64,000 bases of DNA from Psychrobacter sp. APC 3281 (GCF_030407815.1 NZ_JASDCS010000001.1:372001-436000); one strand, 5' to 3'; counted from the stretch's first letter, positions 28,255 to 38,658 are shown. Translations and numbers: made by a program. The notes: a model not told the origin generated them from the letters alone.

Positions 28255-28358
28255 ATTTATGAACGTTTTATAAGAAATACTGTATTCTCAAACTTGGTTA
28301 GCAATGACCAACAACGATACATGTTTCATTAATTGGTCAAAGCTAACCAAGTTTTCAA

Positions 28359-31004
28359 TTAACTATTTGCAGCACCTAACACACTCTCTAAGCTTTCGAG
28401 CACATGCTTAGATGAGACATTCTTTTGTAAATCTATCAGCTGCTCGTGCGCCATTTGACGACGAGGCTCAGCCAACGTATTCCAGCGGGCGAGTACTTGC
28501 AGTAAGCGTGAGGCTAACACAGGATTGGCATCATCTAATTTTTGAATCACGCCTGTATACATCTCTAGACCTTCTGCCGTCCAGAGTACCGTCGGTTGTG
28601 AGCTAAAAGCACTGATAACTGAACGGACACGGTTAGGGGTATTCCAATCAAAGTCCGTATGCGTCAGTAGCGACTTAACCATATCAGGCGTCACATCGTC
28701 AGCGGCAGCTTGTACACTGAACCACAAATCGATAACCAGATCATTTGCTTGGAAACGATCATAGAAGTCTGCTAAGTACTTATCTGCACCTGTCAATTGA
28801 TGATTGACCATGGTCTTCAATGCACCAAAGCGCTCAGTCATACAGCTCGCATTGTCATACTGCTGCTGTGCCCAGTCTGCTGCATCATCCACATTGGCAG
28901 TCAATGCCATATCAAGTACGACATTACGCAGCGCGCGAACGCCTCGAGCTTCAGCGCTATCCTCATAAGACTGCATTGGCAGGTTGTTGTACAGCTCAGC
29001 CCATTGATCTTTTAACTTATCAGCAACTTGCTTGTATAGCCCATCGCGCTGCTCTTTAACCAGCGCTGGATCGTAGTCTTTAGAAATAGCAGAAGCCAAC
29101 TCTTGCGCTGATGGAATATCAAGCAACCGTGCCGCTAGCATCGCATCGTCAGCCGCTAAGACAGGCAGCGTCTGTGCCAATGCTTCCAAATACACATCAG
29201 GGCTACTCTTCGCACCTTGTCCTTGCAGCAAAATACGATTTACCAGCATTTGAGTGACCTGCCAGCGGTTAAATCCATTGGTTTCATGCTTAAGCAAAAA
29301 TGCTAAATCTGCATCTTGGTAGTCATAGTTGAGCTGTACTGGCGCGCTAAAGTCACGTAGTAATGACACGACAGGCTCACTCGCGACATTCTCAAAGACA
29401 AAGGTTTGCGTCGCCTCGTCAAGCAACAACATACGCTCAGCAACGATAGCGCCTGAGTCTTTATCAAATAAGGCGGTTGCTACAGGTATTGGCAATGGTT
29501 TTGGTGCATCAAAGCCTTTAACATGGCGTGTTTGCTGATTCAAAGTGATGGTCAGCGTCTGTGCGTTGCTATCATAGGTTTGAGAACCCGATACCACTGG
29601 CGTACCAGGCTGACGATACCAATCAATAAAATTCTCGATTTTGTCATCAGTGATACTCAGCGCTGATAAAAAGTCCTCGACCGTTACCGCTTGTCCATCA
29701 TAGCGACGGAAATACTCATCTGTTCCTTTGCGGAAATCATCTGGCCCTAACGTATTGGCAATCATGCGTACAATTTCAGCGCCTTTCTCATAGACAGTCG
29801 TCGTATAAAAATTATTAATCTCAACGAAGCTCTCTGGACGTACTGGATGCGCTAATGGGCCTGCATCTTCGCTAAATTGATGGGCACGCAGGGTCGCCAC
29901 GTCATCGATACGCTGCACTGCACCTGACTGCTGATCTGCTGAAAATGACTGATCACGGTAAACGGTAAAGCCTTCTTTCAAACAAAGTTGAAACCAATCA
30001 CGGCAGGTAATACGGTTACCTGTCCAGTTATGAAAATACTCATGAGCAATAATGGCTTTTACGCTAAAACTACGGGCATCAGTGGTCGTCTCAGGGCTAG
30101 ATAACACGCAAGCAGTATTAAAAATATTCAAGCCCTTATTTTCCATCGCCCCCATATTAAACTGGCTGACCGCCACAATCATGTAGCGATCTAGATCGTA
30201 GGCTCGACCGTAATTGACCTCATCCCATTTCATCGCATCTTTTAGGGCTTGCATACCGACATCGCATTTATCGATATCAGCAGACTTGGCGTACAACTCA
30301 AGCAATACTTCTCGACCTTCGCTGGTCGTATAAGAGTCTGTCAATACATCTAAATCGGCTACCACACAGGCAAATAGATAGCTTGGCTTATTGGTTGGAT
30401 CGTGCCAGATGGCATAATGGCGGTCTGGTGCATCGGCCACTTCGCCTGCTTCGACTAAGTTACCATTGGCCAATAACGTCGGATAGCGCTTATCTGCTTC
30501 AAGTCGCGTGGTAAATATCGCTAGCACATCAGGGCGATCCGGATAAAAAGTAATCTTACGGAAACCTTCTGGCTCGCACTGAGTCACAAACATCGTGTCG
30601 TCACCGCTACCGGCCATATATAAGCCTTCAAGCGCCGTATTGGTCTGTGGGCAGATACGCACTTGAATATCTAAAGTAGCTCGCTCAGGAGCATTATGAA
30701 TCGTCAGCTTACCCGCCGCTTCCTGCTGATAATCCTCAGTGCTCAGTGCCTTACCATTCATCGTAATCGTTAGCAGCTCTAATGACTCACCAAATAAGAC
30801 AATATCCCCTGCCGTTTGGCGTACCATCTCAAGCGTACTGTCTACCTGCGCATAGTCTTCGAACAGCTTAATATCTAAATGTACTGTCTCGACATCAAAA
30901 CTTGGTTTGGTATAGTCTTTTAGATTAATCTTACTTGGCGCATGGGGCGGCACATCTGGCATTTCAGGATTGATGATTTGTGCATCAGTTTCAGCAGTAG
31001 ACAT
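28359..31004 (-). CDS. pepN: aminopeptidase N (M1 family, PepN)
   Basis: An 881-residue cytosolic zinc aminopeptidase with broad N-terminal specificity. The exopeptidase motif GAMEN is at 285-289 and the zinc motif HEYFH at 321-325, with the third ligand Glu in LKEGFTVYRDQ. A C-terminal helical domain completes the M1 architecture. Length matches the E. coli enzyme (870). The start has no signal peptide. The gene is monocistronic and convergent with the DAHP synthase gene. Confidence 0.96.
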   Translation of the reverse strand: MSTAETDAQIINPEMPDVPPHAPSKINLKDYTKPSFDVETVHLDIKLFEDYAQVDSTLEMVRQTAGDIVLFGESLELLTITMNGKALSTEDYQQEAAGKLTIHNAPERATLDIQVRICPQTNTALEGLYMAGSGDDTMFVTQCEPEGFRKITFYPDRPDVLAIFTTRLEADKRYPTLLANGNLVEAGEVADAPDRHYAIWHDPTNKPSYLFACVVADLDVLTDSYTTSEGREVLLELYAKSADIDKCDVGMQALKDAMKWDEVNYGRAYDLDRYMIVAVSQFNMGAMENKGLNIFNTACVLSSPETTTDARSFSVKAIIAHEYFHNWTGNRITCRDWFQLCLKEGFTVYRDQSFSADQQSGAVQRIDDVATLRAHQFSEDAGPLAHPVRPESFVEINNFYTTTVYEKGAEIVRMIANTLGPDDFRKGTDEYFRRYDGQAVTVEDFLSALSITDDKIENFIDWYRQPGTPVVSGSQTYDSNAQTLTITLNQQTRHVKGFDAPKPLPIPVATALFDKDSGAIVAERMLLLDEATQTFVFENVASEPVVSLLRDFSAPVQLNYDYQDADLAFLLKHETNGFNRWQVTQMLVNRILLQGQGAKSSPDVYLEALAQTLPVLAADDAMLAARLLDIPSAQELASAISKDYDPALVKEQRDGLYKQVADKLKDQWAELYNNLPMQSYEDSAEARGVRALRNVVLDMALTANVDDAADWAQQQYDNASCMTERFGALKTMVNHQLTGADKYLADFYDRFQANDLVIDLWFSVQAAADDVTPDMVKSLLTHTDFDWNTPNRVRSVISAFSSQPTVLWTAEGLEMYTGVIQKLDDANPVLASRLLQVLARWNTLAEPRRQMAHEQLIDLQKNVSSKHVLESLESVLGAANS

Positions 31005-31396
31005 ATGGTGTCCTATTATTATCGGTGATTTGGTTATAAGGTAGTTTTACTAGGGATGAGCAATATAATAATGATTAATATCATTTCGCTATTTGCAGAA
31101 GGCTCTAGTGCGAATAAAGGCTTAGTCTTTAGGCTAACTAATCAGCTAAGCACTTAGTAAACTAAGCACATAGACAAAGCTTTGCAATGATTAAGCTAAT
31201 TTTTATTACTAATTTGGTTTTCTCATCAAGCTTATAGCTAGATTGACCTAAATCGCCAAATTTCAAGTATGTAAAGTAAGATATCGTCGGTTCAATATGA
31301 TTTAAATATGAAACATACGTTATCAATTGGATAATGTCGTTGAAAATGATTTAATAGTCGTACTGATGACCAATCATTTAACTAACGGCCTATTAT
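31005..31396. other. divergent intergenic region pepN / hypothetical gene
   Basis: 392 bp, A+T-rich, with the two divergent promoters. Several tandem-like ctaagcac/ctaagcaca words around 31140-31175 were noted but form no strong repeat. No gene was recognised. Confidence 0.45.
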
Positions 31397-32005
31397 ATGA
31401 CAAAAAATACGGTGAAACGCGCAGACATTACCCTACCTTTGCTTATAGAGTATGTTGACGCGCTACTACCCTCATTGACGACTCAGACAGAACTGTCACC
31501 TGAGCATAAAAAAGATAATAGTGAAGCATTATGGGTAACACATAACCATGCCAACTTATTAGCACTACAAGCACAACTTGACGATACTACATCTACTAAT
31601 GAGAACACTGAAGCAAGGCTGAACGCACGACACTTATCAACGCTATCAGATCTTGCCAAACAGCATGTACCTGATCGTTATGAGCTTGCTTGCTTTTGGC
31701 TACCTACTTTGTCAGAAGAGCTGACTCAACACTATGTACCGCTACTCATGCGCTATCGCGACCTGTATGCCGCGCATTTACTTATTGCATTGGACAGCTC
31801 GATAGATTTGAAACCTTATGGCTTTACGCCATTTGATATATTGAATGAACCATCTCTAAATATTGATGACATTCAATCTATTACCTCGTCAACCGTTACT
31901 GCGACGCTTTGGCAATTTAATCTATATGACTACAAACAACTGCCAAATTGGCTCAATGCTGATTACTGGGCTAACCCTGAAAAATGGGACAAGCACCGCT
32001 GGTAA
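31397..32005 (+). CDS. hypothetical protein (202 aa)
   Basis: A soluble, acidic, helix-rich protein of unknown family. It has no signal peptide, membrane segment or recognised catalytic motif. The first ~80 residues are Thr/Asn-rich and polar; the C-terminus is rich in tryptophan and aromatic residues (WLNADYWANPEKWDKHRW). Codon use and base composition look like the neighbours, so it is a real gene rather than a chance frame. It is single, 141 bp upstream of pal. Confidence 0.65.
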   Translation: MTKNTVKRADITLPLLIEYVDALLPSLTTQTELSPEHKKDNSEALWVTHNHANLLALQAQLDDTTSTNENTEARLNARHLSTLSDLAKQHVPDRYELACFWLPTLSEELTQHYVPLLMRYRDLYAAHLLIALDSSIDLKPYGFTPFDILNEPSLNIDDIQSITSSTVTATLWQFNLYDYKQLPNWLNADYWANPEKWDKHRW

Positions 32006-32146
32006 TACGCTCGATTTTATCTATCGTAATTTACAGTAAAAATACTTACATAAATTAACATTTAGTATATTATAGATAGAGATTGCCTAAGTTTTATCGG
32101 AAGCAGTTTAAAAAAACAAATTTAATTAAAATTTTAGGAGCTCGTC

Positions 32147-32665
32147 ATGTCAATCAGTTTTTCTAAGATCGCTGTTCTTGCTGTACTATCAAGCGCTGTT
32201 GCATTAACCACCGGTTGTGCTACCAAGCGTTCTACCTCAGAAGTTGTCGTTGCCCCACTAGGTATTCCAGGTGGACAAGTTGGCTACAATGGTGCGGTTA
32301 TCGTTGATAACTCAAACGCTGTCATTACTGGCGCTGAGAATATTCAAGCAGTGGTCTACTTTGCCTTTGATAGCAGTGAAATTACTGCTCAATCAGCGAG
32401 CGTCCTTAACCAACACGTAAGCCTGCTAAATTCAAACCCAGCAGCGACGGTAGTTATCGCAGGTCACACTGATGAGCGCGGTAGCCGTGAATACAACATG
32501 GCACTAGGTGAGCGACGCGCACAAGCTGCACGTAACTACCTTGCTGCTCAAGGTGTCACTGCAAACAACATCCGTGTCATTAGCTATGGTGAAGAACGCC
32601 CTGCAGCAGCTGGCAACACTGAAGACGCGTATGCACAAAACCGTCGTGCTGAGCTGTCTTACTAA
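32147..32665 (+). CDS. pal: peptidoglycan-associated lipoprotein Pal
   Basis: A 172-residue outer-membrane lipoprotein of the Tol-Pal system. The lipobox is LTTGC with Cys24. The OmpA-like C-terminal domain has VYFAFDSSEI and the peptidoglycan-binding AGHTDERGSREYNMALGERRAQAARNYL. A strong ribosome-binding site (aggagct) precedes the ATG. In most proteobacteria pal follows tolB; here a hypothetical gene precedes it and no other tol gene is in the window. Confidence 0.93.
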   Translation: MSISFSKIAVLAVLSSAVALTTGCATKRSTSEVVVAPLGIPGGQVGYNGAVIVDNSNAVITGAENIQAVVYFAFDSSEITAQSASVLNQHVSLLNSNPAATVVIAGHTDERGSREYNMALGERRAQAARNYLAAQGVTANNIRVISYGEERPAAAGNTEDAYAQNRRAELSY

Positions 32666-32705
32666 ATTGTGATTTAGCGTTATTTATAGCGTTCGATAGT
32701 TTAAC

Positions 32706-32742
32706 AAAAGCCCAGCAAGAGTGTATTGCTGGGCTTTTTGGA
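32706..32742 (+). terminator. terminator downstream of pal
   Basis: Perfect 13-bp stem aaaagcccagcaa (32706-32718) / ttgctgggctttt (32726-32738), then T residues. Confidence 0.9.
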
Positions 32743-32881
32743 TTTTTAGTAGGTTAATTAGATATCAATTATTTAAATATAGCTATTGTATGATCACCTA
32801 TGTATCAAATACATAGCGTTTAGACTTACACAATTTTATATACTCAATTCCAAAATAATCTTTCTTGATGACTATTAATAT

Positions 32882-33697
32882 ATGCCGACTTCCAACCTTA
32901 CCCAGATACAGTACACGCAACTCGACACCACGACATGGTGCGTGACTGCCCAAGTGAGCGAGTCAATCAGTCATTTAGTCACTGGAAGCTTGTGGAACAA
33001 GTCATTATGGTTGTCATCATGTAATACGTCGTATGAAGACATCATCAAGTTTAATAGCCTAAATTGGCAATATCAGATGGCGACAGCAGTGCCTAAACAC
33101 TCAGTACCTACTCTAGCGCGTAAACAACGTCAGCAGCAGCGGCAAGGCGTCAGGCAACTATTGCAAGAGCTGCTCAAAAAATTAGAAATAGATGACACCT
33201 TGGATGAGTCAAGCTTTCCCTATCGGCTCGTCAACAGTCAGCATTACGTATGCTTTAGCCATACAGGAGCTGGTAGTTCAAAGCAAACCACAGAATCGAA
33301 TCAGACAAATTTTACGTATTTACACAGTAAAATAGCGGTTGTTATCAGTCGTCAACGCCCTGCTGGTATCGATATAGAAATCAATAACATTGCGTGGCAT
33401 GTAGTCAAGCGTTTCTACTCAGAGAGTGAGTTGACTATTTTACAGGAGCTATCTACAGATCAGCGAGAACGCACTGCCAAACTGTTATGGCAAATAAAAG
33501 AAAGCTTTATCAAAGTGAACCAATATACGTTAGCTCAAGGCTTAGGTATGGATTACTCTCACCTTATTCCTAGCTTGATTGAAAATAATAAAGAGGTTAA
33601 CGCTTCTTCCCTACTCAGTAATGTTGAGGATACGAAGCGCCAATCTGTTTACCGTATTGCCACGTTACAATCTCAGCAGACTGTCATCGTTTTCTGA
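32882..33697 (+). CDS. 4'-phosphopantetheinyl transferase superfamily protein
   Basis: A 271-residue Sfp/EntD-type transferase that moves phosphopantetheine from CoA to a carrier-protein serine. The metal-binding motif AGIDIE (Asp164, Glu166) and the WQIKESFIK motif (Lys206, Glu207) are the two family signatures, spaced ~40 residues. The N-terminal ~110 residues match the variable first half of these pseudo-dimeric enzymes. No polyketide or non-ribosomal peptide synthetase is in the window, so its carrier protein is unknown; a carrier elsewhere, such as one for fatty acid or siderophore synthesis, is possible. Confidence 0.85.
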   Translation: MPTSNLTQIQYTQLDTTTWCVTAQVSESISHLVTGSLWNKSLWLSSCNTSYEDIIKFNSLNWQYQMATAVPKHSVPTLARKQRQQQRQGVRQLLQELLKKLEIDDTLDESSFPYRLVNSQHYVCFSHTGAGSSKQTTESNQTNFTYLHSKIAVVISRQRPAGIDIEINNIAWHVVKRFYSESELTILQELSTDQRERTAKLLWQIKESFIKVNQYTLAQGLGMDYSHLIPSLIENNKEVNASSLLSNVEDTKRQSVYRIATLQSQQTVIVF

Positions 33698-33763
33698 GCA
33701 GAGTTTTCTGAGTAAAGTTCAAACCTGATTTTTAGAATATCTTTTAATACTTTATTTTAAGCA

Positions 33764-33797
33764 TAAAAAAACGACCCTAAAAAGGATCGTTTTTTTA
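33764..33797. terminator. bidirectional terminator between the PPTase and OMP genes
   Basis: Stem aaaaaacga..cc / gg..tcgtttttt with one mismatch, with A-run and T-run on either side; convergent genes share it. Confidence 0.8.
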
Positions 33798-33833
33798 TTT
33801 TCTACTAATGACAGTCTTTAAACTGTGATTAGA

Positions 33834-34724
33834 TTAGAAACGGTAAGTTGCACCAACTTTAACAATTGGGAACCACTCTAACCAATCTTTATCTTCTAAG
33901 TCTGCTTCTGCCTTACGAGCTGCGTCCTGTGCCGCGACAGTGTTACCTTCCTCACCAGTGTAACGTACTGTTGCATCTACTTTACCCAAATAAGCTGCAC
34001 CAACTTCACCAAATACACCAAAGTTATTGGTAATGTTAGGACGGAAACCTACCGTTAGATAAGGAGCAAGTTTATTACGATGTTCTAGAGAACCTTCTAA
34101 ATTGCCAACATTTTGGCCACCAAAATCATCAGCAAGTGCTTGTTCAACTTCTGCTGTGCCAGCATAATATTTTTGGCCATCAATACTATAGTAGCCTTCA
34201 CCTTCAGCATTTGCACGCACATCAATATCGTTGTCAGGAACGATGATACCAGCACCCATCGTAAACCAGTTACCAGTAGGACGCAATTGCACACCTAAGT
34301 AAGGATTGCTAAAATCACTATCAACATCATAATTGATGTCATTTGCGTCAAAATCACCGCCGAAAAGGTCAGCTACATCGCCACCTGCCCAACCAGCTTG
34401 CAGTTCAACTTTTTCGTTTAGTGACCAACCAATGTTAGCACCATATCCCAAAGAACCAACTTCAGCACTAACTGACGCTGGGTTCACTACTTTATTAAAA
34501 AAACCTTTAGTGCCACCAACAACAGCGCCAGTAGTGTTGCTTACTACACCAGCGTCAGCATTGTATGCATAAGAAGTAGGTTCTGCTTCATAGGCTACAG
34601 CAACTGGCTCAGCTTCATATGCGACTGCAGCATTGTTATCAACAACGATAACTGGCTCAGCAGCTAATGCAGCAGTTGATGCTAGAACAGCAGCAGAGAT
34701 TGCCGTCAATTTAATCAATTTCAT
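33834..34724 (-). CDS. outer-membrane beta-barrel protein (porin-like, uncharacterised)
   Basis: From Met at 34724 the protein has 296 residues. A clear signal peptide (MKLIKLTAISAAVLASTAALA) and a TTAGGAGAATAATT ribosome-binding site fix this start; the longer frame to 34760 adds 12 unlikely residues. The mature N-terminus has a repeated AVAYEAEP unit (AVAYEAEPVAVAYEAEPTSY). The rest alternates in a strand-like pattern, with a Phe terminus (GATYRF) typical of BamA-inserted barrels. No specific family or substrate is recognised. Confidence 0.75.
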   Translation of the reverse strand: MKLIKLTAISAAVLASTAALAAEPVIVVDNNAAVAYEAEPVAVAYEAEPTSYAYNADAGVVSNTTGAVVGGTKGFFNKVVNPASVSAEVGSLGYGANIGWSLNEKVELQAGWAGGDVADLFGGDFDANDINYDVDSDFSNPYLGVQLRPTGNWFTMGAGIIVPDNDIDVRANAEGEGYYSIDGQKYYAGTAEVEQALADDFGGQNVGNLEGSLEHRNKLAPYLTVGFRPNITNNFGVFGEVGAAYLGKVDATVRYTGEEGNTVAAQDAARKAEADLEDKDWLEWFPIVKVGATYRF

Positions 34725-35317
34725 AATTATTCTCCTAAAGTGTGAAATAAACCCGCCCATAAAAAACGATGATTGTGCTTTTTTTAAACCATCATTTTGT
34801 TGAGGTGATTAAAACAATTCTGACTTAAAAAGTCACCCCTACTGATGCTGTTTTTATTTACCATTATGTAAAGATTGCATAGGTACTGTAATAATTGCTA
34901 CACCAATCTGCAAAAATTCGCTTTTATGTTACATAACGTCCTTAAAGTAACCAAACAGCGTAAATATGAGACTTCGCTTGCTTAATGTTTATGTAAGGGT
35001 ATTGCAAAATATGTCTACATAATTTCCTATAACGCCTTTTGACTCAATGACAGTTATATAGCTTAACCTTACCGAATAGTGTGCCTTGTGAGTTAACGTA
35101 TCTATTGTTACTTATATAAGAAAATCTACACCGATAAATAAAACGATATAAATGATCTCATATAACGCGACTAACGCTTGCCTCAAGCGAATATTATGCT
35201 AAATTAGTTGTTATAACAGATTTGTTATAGAACGTCAGTATTGTCACTATTTGTCTTAGTTATGAAAACCTTGTGACGCTGTTTGCTCTATTTCTTTACT
35301 CCTACTGAGTCATATAT
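34725..35317. other. long intergenic region between the OMP and IclR genes
   Basis: 593 bp, very A+T-rich, between divergent genes. It probably holds a long 5' leader for the abundant outer-membrane protein and the iclR promoter. No gene, known operator or strong repeat was seen; a regulatory small RNA could not be excluded by eye. Confidence 0.45.
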
Positions 35318-36076
35318 ATGCCTAAAGTATCTTCGATTACCCGTGTACTAGAAATCATCGAAGCAGTGTCCTATGCTTCAAAACCGCTTTCTCCACTCGA
35401 GCTTTCACAAGAGCTAGATATTCCTAAACCGACCATTCATAGATTGATTCAAAACTTGGTTGATGATGGTTTTTTGACTGTTGATATTGGTGGCAGTATT
35501 ATCCCTGGTAAGCGAGTACGTAACCTAAGCGTTGAGCTCTGGCAACAGCGTCTGTTTTTTAATGAGCGACAGATGATTTTGCAAAAACTCGTTGATGAGC
35601 TCAAAGAAACTTGTGGTATCGGTATTCCTTATCATATGAATATGATCTACACCAACCGTGCTCAGACGACCTTGCCACTACAAATATATCTTCCTGTAGG
35701 TGCAAAATCTCCGATGTGGTGTACCGCGACAGGTAAGCTTTATTTGAGCCAATTGTCTAAGAGCAGCCGTATGAAAATACTGCAGGGTTTGCCATTAGAT
35801 AAGTTCACCAAAAACACCATCACTGATATCGATGCATTGAATGCCGAGCTTGATCGCATTGCTGATACTGGTATCGGTATTGATAATGAGGAATTTATAT
35901 CTGAGATGGTGGCAGTCGCTGTGCCTATCTTGGATAAAAAGCAACGCTATCTGGCCTCACTCTACTTACATGCGCCCACCATACGTGTCTCATTAGATGA
36001 TTTGCTTACGCACGTACCAAGACTGCAAGAAGCAGCACAAGATGTTCAGAGTCTCGTCTACGATCTGCAAAGCTAA
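35318..36076 (+). CDS. IclR family transcriptional regulator
   Basis: A 252-residue regulator. Residues ~5-70 form the winged helix-turn-helix (PLSPLELSQELDIPKPTIHRLIQNLVDDGFL) and the remainder is the IclR effector-binding domain (PMWCTATGKLYLSQL, then GIGIDNEEFISEMVAVAVPI). IclR proteins often control catabolic operons. Its gene is convergent with the valine-catabolism cluster, sharing a terminator, so it is a candidate regulator of it; the ligand is unknown. Confidence 0.88.
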   Translation: MPKVSSITRVLEIIEAVSYASKPLSPLELSQELDIPKPTIHRLIQNLVDDGFLTVDIGGSIIPGKRVRNLSVELWQQRLFFNERQMILQKLVDELKETCGIGIPYHMNMIYTNRAQTTLPLQIYLPVGAKSPMWCTATGKLYLSQLSKSSRMKILQGLPLDKFTKNTITDIDALNAELDRIADTGIGIDNEEFISEMVAVAVPILDKKQRYLASLYLHAPTIRVSLDDLLTHVPRLQEAAQDVQSLVYDLQS

Positions 36077-36094
36077 TACTATCTATTAGTTACT

Positions 36095-36134
36095 AAAAAA
36101 GGTCTACGCTAAAATCATAGCGTAGACCTTTTTC
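36095..36134. terminator. bidirectional terminator between iclR and mmsB
   Basis: Arms aaaaggtctacgct (to 36110) and agcgtagacctttt (from 36119), with flanking A and T runs. Confidence 0.88.
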
Positions 36135-36282
36135 TTTTTAGCAAATGCATTCTCTTAATTAATGCCACCTACTAATGATACGAAAAATTCTTAATATTAG
36201 TATCTTTAAGAATTGGTATTCCTAAAAATTGATATGTCTAAGAAGGTTACATTCAAAAGAGAAGCAGTCAAGAGAGTCATGT

Positions 36283-37224
36283 TTAAGACAATAATGAGAC
36301 ATCATGACGTCCGATAATACTAGAAAAATCTTTATCACCATTCTCTACAGTATGTGAGGCATATAACTCTGTTGCTTTGGCACCCATTGGCGTTTCTACT
36401 TCAGTGTCTTGAGCAGTCTGCATCGCAAGGTTCAGATCTTTTTGCATCAATTTGCTCATAAAGCCGCCTTGATAGCCATTGCTAGAGGGCACATTTTCCA
36501 TGACTTGTGGATAAGGGTTATAAACTTCTAGTGTCCAGTTACGCCCTGAGCTCTGTAGCATGATGTCTGATAGCACTTTGGGATCTAAACCATTCTTGAC
36601 GCCTAGATTAATCGCCTCTGCCGTTCCTGCCATTAGAATGCCTAGCAGCATGTTGTTGCAAATTTTTGCCACTTGTCCTGCGCCGTGCTCGCCAGCATGA
36701 AAGATGTTTTTTCCCATCACGGCAAGTATTGGCTCAGCCTTAGCAAAAGCGGCATCATCACCACCGACGATAAAGGTCAAACTACCAGCAACTGCCCCGC
36801 CTGTACCACCGGAAACTGGTGCATCCAAGAAGTCTATACCAAGCTTATCTGCCGCCTCTGCTACTGTCCTTGCATCAGCCGCCGCAATCGTACTACTGTC
36901 AATCACAAGCGTGCCTTCTGGCAACTCTGCTAGCAGACCATCAGAGCCACTATCACCCAAGTACACCGAATGTACATGCTGGCCTGCAGGTAACATACTA
37001 ATCACAACTTGAGCATTACTGGCAGCATCTTTAGGACTTTTTGCGACACTAGCCCCTGCTTGTGCTAAGCGCTGGGTTGCAACCTCAGACAAATCAAAAA
37101 CAGATAGCGCGTAACCTGCCTTTAATAAGTTCTCTGCCATTGGCGCACCCATGTTACCAAGCCCAATAAAGGCAATATGTGGTTTAGTGGTGTTATTCAT
37201 TGTACTTATATCCTTTGTACCCAT
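36283..37224 (-). CDS. mmsB: 3-hydroxyisobutyrate dehydrogenase MmsB
   Basis: A 313-residue NAD-dependent enzyme that oxidises 3-hydroxyisobutyrate to methylmalonate semialdehyde in valine breakdown. The Rossmann signature IAFIGLGNMGAPMA is followed by the substrate loop DAPVSGGTGGA and the catalytic lysine in GAGQVAKICNN. The start at 37224 has a good AAGGAG site 7 bp upstream, so it is kept over Met9. It is the last gene of the minus-strand valine block. Confidence 0.93.
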   Translation of the reverse strand: MGTKDISTMNNTTKPHIAFIGLGNMGAPMAENLLKAGYALSVFDLSEVATQRLAQAGASVAKSPKDAASNAQVVISMLPAGQHVHSVYLGDSGSDGLLAELPEGTLVIDSSTIAAADARTVAEAADKLGIDFLDAPVSGGTGGAVAGSLTFIVGGDDAAFAKAEPILAVMGKNIFHAGEHGAGQVAKICNNMLLGILMAGTAEAINLGVKNGLDPKVLSDIMLQSSGRNWTLEVYNPYPQVMENVPSSNGYQGGFMSKLMQKDLNLAMQTAQDTEVETPMGAKATELYASHTVENGDKDFSSIIGRHDVSLLS

Positions 37225-37392
37225 CTCATCACTCCTTGATGATTTATAATGTAGCCATGACTACATTCTGTCTTACATTGTTTATTAGTGAATATTACTT
37301 ATTATAAATGTCGTTCTTTCACGCCCTAGCATACTTCTTTAAAATTTTATAAAACGGCTAACCGTCCTACTTAATAGAGTGCTTTTAGGCAG

Positions 37393-38658
37393 TTAGCGGA
37401 CACTTTGACTACCCAAAGCGTCACTACCTAACCAATCACTCAAAGGATGCTCACCTTTTGGATAAGGATTGACAAAATGCTGATCGATATACGCCTGCCC
37501 TTCTACACTGATACAATCTGCTAATGAACGCGACCATTTAGGATTTTTATCTTTATCAATCAATAATGCCCGCACGCCTTCTTTAAAATCAGGATTGGCT
37601 GCACAGTGCACTGCGACGTTGGTCTCTAAATACAGTACTTGTTCGATCGATAGGTCAGCGACTTTGTGATACAGCGCATAGGTCAATGCAGATGTTACTG
37701 GGCAGCCATGACGATAAGTGGCGACTGCTCGCTGCGTCCAGCTGTCTGCTGCAAAATCTTGGTTTAGCTGTGCGAGTGCTGCATCGCTTTGTAGCAGCGT
37801 ATCGATATCAGCCAAACCGCCACTATTCATCAGTTGCTGGATAGGTTGCCAATATGTTGCCAGCTTACTATCTGGCAGTTCGGCTACGGGCAGTTCAGCA
37901 AGCGCACGACTAACAATACTATGTGCGCTATTGTCATGGCACTTATCTGCACTGCTAGTGTTATCGACTGCCTGCCAGTTGCTCTGTTTGAGACATTGGA
38001 TAACAGCATCATAGTCATAGCTAGCAACAGCATACTCTGCCAGATTGGCCAATAGCGCGTCACTGCCATTACACATCGCGCCAGTTAGACCTAAAAACAA
38101 ACCCGTCTTAGCAGGCATACGCTGCAAAAACCAACTACCAGATGCATCGGGAAACAGTCCAATTGTGACTTCAGGCATGGCAAAACGCGTACGCTCAGTG
38201 ACCAAACGATGACTACATCCTGCCATCAGTCCCATACCGCCGCCCATGATGATACCGTCACCCCAAAGTATTAATGGTTTCGGATAAAAGTGCATTTGAC
38301 GATAGAGACGGTACTCGTGACTAAAAAATTCAGTAGCATATGGGTTTGGCATTGGTGCACTGGTAGACATGCTGTCATAGAGCTTACGAATATCGCCGCC
38401 CGCACAGAACGCTTTATCCCCTGCACCTTTTAATACAAGCGCAACCACTTGATCATCGGCTTGCCATTGCTCTAACTGCGCTGAGAGCAATTGACACATA
38501 TCAACGCTGAGTGCATTAAGTGATTTTGGGGTGTTAAGTGTCATGACTCCAATCAAGTGCCCGCAATCTGTCGGTTCAGTACTGAACAGTACAGGCGCTT
38601 CTTGTGCTGCATTATTGACTGAAATTTGGGAGTTAATATCATTCGTCGCTGCTGTCAT
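37393..38658 (-). CDS. 3-hydroxyisobutyryl-CoA hydrolase (enoyl-CoA hydratase/isomerase family)
   Basis: A 421-residue crotonase-fold protein. The segments TLNTPKSLNALSVDMC, GAGDKAFCAGGDIRKLYDS and GDGIIMGGGMGLMAGCSHRLVTERTRFAMPEVTIGLFPDASGSWFLQRM are typical of 3-hydroxyisobutyryl-CoA hydrolase. The catalytic Glu and Asp positions (PEVTIGLFPD) fit the hydrolase rather than a hydratase. It frees 3-hydroxyisobutyrate for MmsB. The protein is ~50 residues longer than usual, mainly a variable region about 215-260. It lies 56 bp after the enoyl-CoA hydratase gene. Confidence 0.9.
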   Translation of the reverse strand: MTAATNDINSQISVNNAAQEAPVLFSTEPTDCGHLIGVMTLNTPKSLNALSVDMCQLLSAQLEQWQADDQVVALVLKGAGDKAFCAGGDIRKLYDSMSTSAPMPNPYATEFFSHEYRLYRQMHFYPKPLILWGDGIIMGGGMGLMAGCSHRLVTERTRFAMPEVTIGLFPDASGSWFLQRMPAKTGLFLGLTGAMCNGSDALLANLAEYAVASYDYDAVIQCLKQSNWQAVDNTSSADKCHDNSAHSIVSRALAELPVAELPDSKLATYWQPIQQLMNSGGLADIDTLLQSDAALAQLNQDFAADSWTQRAVATYRHGCPVTSALTYALYHKVADLSIEQVLYLETNVAVHCAANPDFKEGVRALLIDKDKNPKWSRSLADCISVEGQAYIDQHFVNPYPKGEHPLSDWLGSDALGSQSVR

